A stretch of DNA of 19,160 nucleotides from an uncultured Eubacteriales bacterium. Its GTDB lineage: Bacteria; Bacillota; Clostridia; Christensenellales; CAG-138. The notes under the pieces are model-generated. The model was not told the origin of the DNA. It did not search any database and was given only the letters and a program-made list of their open reading frames with translations. This document shows positions 15,296 to 19,160 of this stretch, in pieces. The stretch is from assembly GCA_900547135.1 (NCBI GenBank), contig URFJ01000022.1, forward strand, positions 1-19,160, read 5' to 3'. The translations under genes were made by a program, and so were the position numbers. Position 1 is the first letter of the stretch. Each line of letters opens with the position of its first letter.

Positions 15296-15421
15296 ATTGA
15301 ACGCCTCCTGATCAATTATTATATCACCTATTGTATCACCGGTCTTTGAATGCGCAACCGGTTTGGCGCAACATTAGCCTGTAACCGCCAAAATTATTGA
15401 GGCCCTGTATACTATTAAATT

Positions 15422-15450
15422 GCGCCCGCGGCATTACATATCGCGGGCGC
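15422..15450 (-). terminator. Terminator-like hairpin of the metal-efflux operon
   Basis: GCGCCCGCG (15422-15430) and CGCGGGCGC (15442-15450) form a perfect 9-bp GC stem with an 11-nt loop, 49 nt after the ATPase stop. On the minus strand it is followed by AATTTAAT, a weak U-tract. Confidence 0.55.
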
Positions 15451-15498
15451 CCTAAGATGTGCTGCTGATCCCCCCTGTTAAGACGTAAAAGAATCTAA

Positions 15499-17355
15499 TT
15501 ATTCCCTGGTCTTTTCGCCCCTGATCAGCCTCACGGCATTGAGTATAGCGATTACCGATACGCCTACATCCGCAAACACAGCTTCCCACATGGTGGCAAT
15601 GCCGGCCGCTCCCAGAGCAAGCACAGCCGCCTTTACCGCCAGCGAGAATATTATGTTCTGCCGGACGATACGCATTGTCTTCCTTGAGACCCTGATGGCT
15701 ACCGGTATTTTTGACGGCCGGTCGTCCATTATTACGATATCCGCGGCCTCAATCGCGGCATCAGAGCCAAGGCCGCCCATAGCAATCCCAATGTCCACCT
15801 GTGACAACACTGGAGCGTCATTAATTCCGTCCCCGACAAAGGCAAGCTTCCCTTCCTTTGAGGTTTCCTTCCCAAGCCTTTCGACCTGCCTCAGCTTGTC
15901 AGCCGGAAGCAGTTCGGAATGAACCTCGTCGATTCCAAGTTTTCCAGCTATGTATACGGCTACCGAGCCGGCGTCGCCGGTGAGCATAACCGTCTTTTTC
16001 ACGCCTGCCTTACGCATACCCTCAATGGCGTTTTTAGCATCCTCCTTAATCTCGTCCGATATAAGAATATACCCGGCATATCTGCCGTTTACTGCAACAT
16101 GCACCGCCGTACCAGGCCGCGCCGGCACTTCGAAGGCCACCCCCGCTTCCTTCATAAGCTTTGCGTTTCCCGCCAGTACCGGCATGCCGTCGATATCGGC
16201 CATCACGCCATGACCGGCAGTCTCCCTGACATTGGACACGCGGGATAACTCCACTTCCCCGTCATACGCCCTAATCAATGACGCTGATATGGGATGGTTT
16301 GAATAGCTTTCAGCAAGCGCGGCGTACTCCAGCAGTTTCCCCGCGCTGATATCCACTGGGTTTATGCTTTCAACGGAAAAAGTGCCCTTTGTCAAGGTTC
16401 CGGTCTTATCCATTACGACCAGTTCAGTCTTTGACAGCGTTTCCAGGTAGTTGCTCCCCTTGATAAGTATGCCCCGCTTAGAGGCTCCGCCTATCCCGCC
16501 GTAAAAGCTGAGCGGCACGGAGATTACAAGCGCGCACGGGCATGAGATGACCAGGAATATGAGCGCTCTGTTTATCCAGCCGGAAAAGGGTTCGCTTAGT
16601 ATCAGCGGCGGAACTACGGCAAGCAGCGCGGCTGCCGCAACAACGCAGGGCGTATAGTACCTTGCGAACTTGGTGATAAAGTTCTCTGTTTTGGCCTTCT
16701 TGGACGCGGCGTTTTCAACGAGTTCAAGTATCTTTGATACGGTTGATTCTCCGAACTCCTTTGTTACCTCTATCTCCAATACGCCCGTAAGGTTTATGCA
16801 CCCGCTCAGGGCTTCGCTTCCAGCGGCAATATCCCTTGGCAGCGATTCTCCCGTAAGCGCGGATGAATCTATCGATGATGCCCCAGACCTGACTATACCG
16901 TCGAGAGGTATCTTTTCGCCGGGCTCCACTACTATTAGCTCTCCTATGCCTACATCGTATGGGTCTACGGTTATTAGCCCGCCCCCCCTCCGAACTGTTG
17001 CGGAGTCGGGCCTTATGTTCATAAGCGATGCAATCGACTCCCTTGAGCGGCCTACGGCATAGCTTTCAAACAGCTGTCCTATCTGGCTAAAGAGCATGAC
17101 TACCACGCCTTCCGCGTATTCACCAACGGCAAAAGCGCCTATAGTGGCTATGGACATAAGGAAGTTCTCATCAAAAACCTGCCCATTGAGTATATTCTTT
17201 CCGGCGCGTATCAATACACCGCCGCCAACCGCCAGATAGGCGGCAAGAAACGGCAGAATCCTAAGCCATCCTTCCAAACGCAGCAGCATAGCTATCGCAA
17301 GCAGAACCGCTCCCGCCGCTATGCGCGCCAGCGCCCTTTTCTGTTTCATGCTCAT
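15499..17355 (-). CDS. P1B-type heavy-metal efflux ATPase (Zn/Cd/Pb class)
   Basis: A 618-residue membrane pump of the ZntA/CadA class that exports divalent metals using ATP. Seen in order: N-terminal membrane helices, actuator motif TGES (168-171), ion-binding CPC (272-274) in the sixth helix, phosphorylation site Asp316 in DKTGTLT, His-Pro 354-355 of the nucleotide domain, and the hinge GDGINDAP (508-515). In the last helices Lys575 and Asp596 (VFADVGVS) are the residues typical of the Zn/Cd/Pb subgroup rather than the copper pumps. The usual N-terminal HMA metal-binding domain is absent; it is encoded by the separate gene just upstream, 9 nt away. The order arsR-hma-ATPase supports metal-induced detoxification. 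The gene name (zntA or cadA) is left open because metal specificity cannot be read. Confidence 0.93.
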   Translation of the reverse strand: MSMKQKRALARIAAGAVLLAIAMLLRLEGWLRILPFLAAYLAVGGGVLIRAGKNILNGQVFDENFLMSIATIGAFAVGEYAEGVVVMLFSQIGQLFESYAVGRSRESIASLMNIRPDSATVRRGGGLITVDPYDVGIGELIVVEPGEKIPLDGIVRSGASSIDSSALTGESLPRDIAAGSEALSGCINLTGVLEIEVTKEFGESTVSKILELVENAASKKAKTENFITKFARYYTPCVVAAAALLAVVPPLILSEPFSGWINRALIFLVISCPCALVISVPLSFYGGIGGASKRGILIKGSNYLETLSKTELVVMDKTGTLTKGTFSVESINPVDISAGKLLEYAALAESYSNHPISASLIRAYDGEVELSRVSNVRETAGHGVMADIDGMPVLAGNAKLMKEAGVAFEVPARPGTAVHVAVNGRYAGYILISDEIKEDAKNAIEGMRKAGVKKTVMLTGDAGSVAVYIAGKLGIDEVHSELLPADKLRQVERLGKETSKEGKLAFVGDGINDAPVLSQVDIGIAMGGLGSDAAIEAADIVIMDDRPSKIPVAIRVSRKTMRIVRQNIIFSLAVKAAVLALGAAGIATMWEAVFADVGVSVIAILNAVRLIRGEKTRE

Positions 17356-17364
17356 AGCCTCACC

Positions 17365-17583
17365 CTAAGCCACAATCGTGCATTCCGGTTCTATCCGCTT
17401 GCATACCTTTATAGATTCCTCGACAGCCTTGTCGAACTTATCGTCAGCCGCGTCCAGGGTAAACCTCTGGGTCATAAAGCTGATGGTCGCCATATTCACG
17501 CCGTCAATACGGTTTACGGCTGATTCCATCTTTGCCGCACAGTTTGCGCAGTCAAGTCCAACTATTTTAAAAGTCCTCTTCAT
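17365..17583 (-). CDS. Free-standing heavy-metal-associated (HMA) domain protein
   Basis: A 72-residue ferredoxin-like metal-binding protein. It begins MKRTFKIVGLDCANCAAKME, with the CxxC metal site at Cys12/Cys15. The start at ATG 17583 is chosen because GGAAGGAG precedes it; the longer frame from 17616 overlaps the end of the arsR gene and adds an unlikely N-terminus. A further pair, Cys61 and Cys67 near the C-terminus (VCKRIEPECTIV), could contribute to binding. Only 19 nt separate it from arsR and 9 nt from the ATPase. It probably hands metal to the pump, replacing the fused N-terminal domain found in most ZntA/CadA proteins (inference). Confidence 0.88.
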   Translation of the reverse strand: MKRTFKIVGLDCANCAAKMESAVNRIDGVNMATISFMTQRFTLDAADDKFDKAVEESIKVCKRIEPECTIVA

Positions 17584-17602
17584 TTTCTTTGCTCTCCTTC
17601 CA

Positions 17603-17962
17603 TCATTCGGCCACATGATCCATTCCCTGATTTATAATCGTCCTGACATGGTCGTCAGCCAGTGAGTAGAATACTGTTTTCCCCTCTCGCTTGTACTTAA
17701 CAAGCTTTGACTGCTTCAACACCCGTAGCTGGTGTGAAATCGCGGATTGGCTCATGTTGAGCAGCTGCGCGATATCGTATACGCACATCTCCGCTTCAAG
17801 GAGCACGTAGAGTATCTTAATCCTTGTACTATCTCCAAACACCTTATACAACTCCGCCAGATCACATAATATCTCCTCTTCAGGCATTGAGTCGTTTACC
17901 TTTTGCACAACGTCCTCGTGCGCATGTATATAATCACCATGAATTGTTTCATCAGACAACAT
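17603..17962 (-). CDS. ArsR/SmtB-family metal-sensing repressor
   Basis: A 119-residue winged-helix regulator. The HTH core is seen in FGDSTRIKILYVLL and MSQSAISHQLRVLKQSKLV, followed by the wing YKREGKTVFYSL. The C-terminal helix holds the alpha-5 zinc site of SmtB/CzrA type: Asp103, His105, His116 and Glu119, with the same spacing as SmtB Asp104/His106/His117/Glu120. The alpha-3 motif reads EMCVYD, having lost the second cysteine of the CVCD metal site of CadC/ArsR. His8, His13 and His15 near the N-terminus could add ligands. It should bind DNA without metal and release it when zinc or a similar ion binds. AAAGGATG precedes ATG 17962. It is the first gene of the efflux operon and is likely autoregulated through the palindrome at 17978-17999. 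Confidence 0.92.
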   Translation of the reverse strand: MLSDETIHGDYIHAHEDVVQKVNDSMPEEEILCDLAELYKVFGDSTRIKILYVLLEAEMCVYDIAQLLNMSQSAISHQLRVLKQSKLVKYKREGKTVFYSLADDHVRTIINQGMDHVAE

Positions 17963-17977
17963 GTTTGATCATCCTTT

Positions 17978-17999
17978 CATTTGAATGATTGTTCATATT
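17978..17999 (-). promoter_or_regulatory. SmtB/CadC-type operator
   Basis: On the minus strand the core reads TGAACAATCATTCA (17995-17982). This matches the 12-2-12 imperfect inverted repeat TGAACA-N2-TATTCA-like operators of SmtB/ArsR-family zinc sensors. It begins just after the -10 box, so a bound repressor would block transcription. Confidence 0.75.
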
Positions 18000-18001
18000 T
18001 A

Positions 18002-18029
18002 ATTATATGCTTATATTCAATTTTGTCAA
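18002..18029 (-). promoter_or_regulatory. Promoter of the arsR-hma-ATPase operon
   Basis: TTGACA (18029-18024), a 16-nt spacer and TATAAT (18007-18002): both hexamers are perfect consensus. The operator lies immediately downstream. Confidence 0.8.
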
Positions 18030-18064
18030 CCACATTTTTAAGAAATCTTGTCAATATTTCTTGT

Positions 18065-18093
18065 CTGTTATATATTATTATAATATATAACAG
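18065..18093. repeat. Perfect 29-nt AT-rich palindrome
   Basis: CTGTTATATATTAT and its exact reverse complement flank a single T, giving 14 bp per arm. It lies between two divergent promoters (arsR at 18002-18029 and a plus-strand promoter at 18102-18130). It may be a regulator site or a cruciform-prone element. Confidence 0.85.
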
Positions 18094-18101
18094 GGATGGA
18101 G

Positions 18102-18130
18102 TTTACATTTTTATTAGTCTGTGTTACGAT
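18102..18130 (+). promoter_or_regulatory. Promoter of a candidate small RNA
   Basis: TTTACA (18102-18107), a 17-nt spacer and TACGAT (18125-18130). It points into a gene-free stretch that ends at a strong terminator at 18246-18291. Confidence 0.5.
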
Positions 18131-18136
18131 TTAATC

Positions 18137-18291
18137 ATAGGTTTTCTGTTAAGCCTATAACATGTTCAGTGGATCCCGCCATTGACAAAATTCTTCATGT
18201 TGCGTGGATTATTGGGTTTATCCATTTCGCGCGAACACACCTCCAAGAGAGCAACAGAACACCCCCTCGTGTGCTGTTGTTTCTCTGTTTT
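18137..18291 (+). ncRNA. Candidate small RNA or leader transcript
   Basis: About 155 nt between a promoter-like pair (18102-18130) and an intrinsic terminator (18246-18291). No open frame in it has a ribosome binding site. An internal imperfect stem is seen near 18138-18162 (ATAGG with CCTAT). It resembles no RNA family I know. It could be an independent sRNA or an attenuated leader of the methyltransferase gene at 18422, although that gene has its own promoter. Confidence 0.35.
18246..18291 (+). terminator. Strong intrinsic terminator in the arsR/methyltransferase intergenic region
   Basis: AGAGA/TCTCT, CAACAG/CTGTTG and ACAC/GTGT stack into a stem of about 15 bp with small internal mismatches around a CCCCTC loop, followed by GTTTT. 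No plus-strand gene precedes it. Confidence 0.7.
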
Positions 18292-18359
18292 ATACGGTAA
18301 CCTTGTATTTTTATTAGTATGTGACTATGTTTACATATTGGTATTGGATCTTATTTTAT

Positions 18360-18387
18360 TTGATTCGTTCTAAATATACTGTATAAT
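18360..18387 (+). promoter_or_regulatory. Promoter of the tRNA methyltransferase gene
   Basis: TTGATT (18360-18365), a 16-nt spacer and a perfect TATAAT (18382-18387), 34 nt before the start codon. Confidence 0.7.
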
Positions 18388-18421
18388 AGGGAGAAGTTAT
18401 CAAACGCTAAAGTGGTGCTAT

Positions 18422-19144
18422 ATGCTTATAAACGCTGACGAAAGGCTAGACGACCTGCAATATAAGGGGTTATGCATAATCCAAAACCCTAAATATTTCT
18501 GTTTTGGCACAGATTCGGTTCTGCTTGCATCTTTTACTTCAATTAAGCGTACCGACCGGGTTATTGACTTGGGTTGCGGCACCGGCATTTTATCGATTCT
18601 GATAAACGGACGCACCGGCGCAAGCGTTACTGGCATTGATATTCAACCTGCTCTTGTGGATATGGCCGCCAGGAGCGCAATGTATAATTGTCAGGAAGGT
18701 ATAAAGGCATTGGTCATGGATATGAGGGATGCACCCAATGCTTTGGGCCATGGCTCATTCGATGCAGTGGTGTGCAACCCTCCCTACTTTAACGGATCGC
18801 TCACTGGCGTAAATGAAAGCAGGACTGTAAGTATGCATAATTCATGCTGTCGCATCCAGGATGTAGCTTTAAGCGCTAAGCGACTGCTTAAGCATGGCGG
18901 ACGGTTGTTTATGTCGTATCCATCCAGCGGCGTTTTTGAGCTTTCCCACGCCTTGTCCGGACAGGGTATTGAGATAAAACGCTACCGCCTTGTATCTTCA
19001 TACCTTAGAAAACCCCCATATCTGGTATTAATTGAAGCAAAAAAAGGGGCAAAGAGCGGAGTGGTGTGTGAAAGGCCTCTAATCATTCATGATAACCAGG
19101 GGCGTTATACCGACGAGGCAAAATCAATGTACCATATGGATTGA
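18422..19144 (+). CDS. tRNA1(Val) (adenine37-N6)-methyltransferase-like protein (TrmN6/YfiC family)
   Basis: A 240-residue Rossmann-fold methyltransferase. Motif I is VIDLGCGTGILSI (GCGTG at residues 51-55), motif II includes GIDIQP, and the N6-adenine/exocyclic amine motif NPPY lies at 119-122 in AVVCNPPYFNG. The N-terminal signature of this family is visible as NPKYFCFGTDSVLLASF. In the E. coli family member, YfiC, the product methylates A37 of tRNA-Val; orthologues in Firmicutes are usually annotated the same way, but the exact tRNA target here is not provable. The ribosome binding site is weak (GTGGTG). It is complete, ending 16 nt before the window's edge; whether it heads an operon cannot be seen. 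Confidence 0.88.
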   Translation: MLINADERLDDLQYKGLCIIQNPKYFCFGTDSVLLASFTSIKRTDRVIDLGCGTGILSILINGRTGASVTGIDIQPALVDMAARSAMYNCQEGIKALVMDMRDAPNALGHGSFDAVVCNPPYFNGSLTGVNESRTVSMHNSCCRIQDVALSAKRLLKHGGRLFMSYPSSGVFELSHALSGQGIEIKRYRLVSSYLRKPPYLVLIEAKKGAKSGVVCERPLIIHDNQGRYTDEAKSMYHMD

Positions 19145-19160
19145 CAGTCACGCGTAATTT

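Noticed and set aside
18182..18373. A 63-codon plus-strand frame upstream of the methyltransferase
   Set aside because: It runs through the strong terminator at 18246-18291 and has no ribosome binding site.

Overview
The window looks like chromosomal DNA of a low-to-moderate GC Firmicute, most likely a Clostridia-type anaerobe. The evidence is AGGAGG-like ribosome binding sites, sigma-A style TTGACA/TATAAT promoters, a Cys/Trp-rich tandem-repeat protein of the small spore-associated type, an oxygen-sensitive radical SAM enzyme, and a PHP/EndoQ-UvrD fusion helicase. I see no intact transposase, phage module or CRISPR array. The species cannot be named from this sequence.

Layout, left to right. 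(1) 249-3680: a tight plus-strand operon of three unrecognised exported or membrane-anchored proteins, ending in a terminator. (2) 3748-3966, minus: a tiny Cys/Trp/Ile-rich protein built from a 25-residue tandem duplication. (3) 4242-4421: tRNA-Glu(CTC) with a strong promoter and a terminator. (4) 4730-7972, minus: a 1080-residue protein joining an EndoQ-like PHP nuclease to a UvrD/PcrA helicase, with two sliding-clamp-like pentapeptides. Its promoter abuts a divergent promoter that drives a structured RNA of about 180 nt (8064-8246) resembling 6S RNA in outline. (5) 8673-9829, plus: a secreted zinc-ribbon-like protein, an in-frame open stretch just past its stop codon, and a small membrane protein. 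(6) 9966-12123, minus: a radical SAM enzyme followed by an AlkD-type DNA glycosylase, probably one transcript. (7) 12338-14126: a decaying region with a multiply frameshifted pseudogene, a small membrane protein, and an XRE-type regulator whose two halves now lie on opposite strands. (8) 14323-15295: a DUF3788 protein and a small P-loop kinase-like protein. (9) 15422-18029, minus: a zinc/cadmium/lead efflux operon of ArsR/SmtB sensor, free-standing HMA protein and P1B ATPase, with a SmtB-like operator. (10) 18065-18291: a perfect 29-nt palindrome, a promoter and a strong terminator that may define a small RNA. (11) 18422-19144, plus: a TrmN6-like tRNA methyltransferase.

How the parts work together. 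The metal operon is the clearest functional unit: the sensor should repress at the palindrome overlapping its own promoter, and the HMA protein and ATPase should bind and export the metal. Two DNA repair functions, EndoQ-helicase (deaminated bases) and AlkD (alkylated bases), lie within 6 kb but in separate transcription units. The most unusual items are the EndoQ-helicase fusion with possible clamp-binding motifs, the XRE gene split by what looks like a micro-inversion, and the two candidate non-coding RNAs. I found no convincing wholly new multi-gene system.
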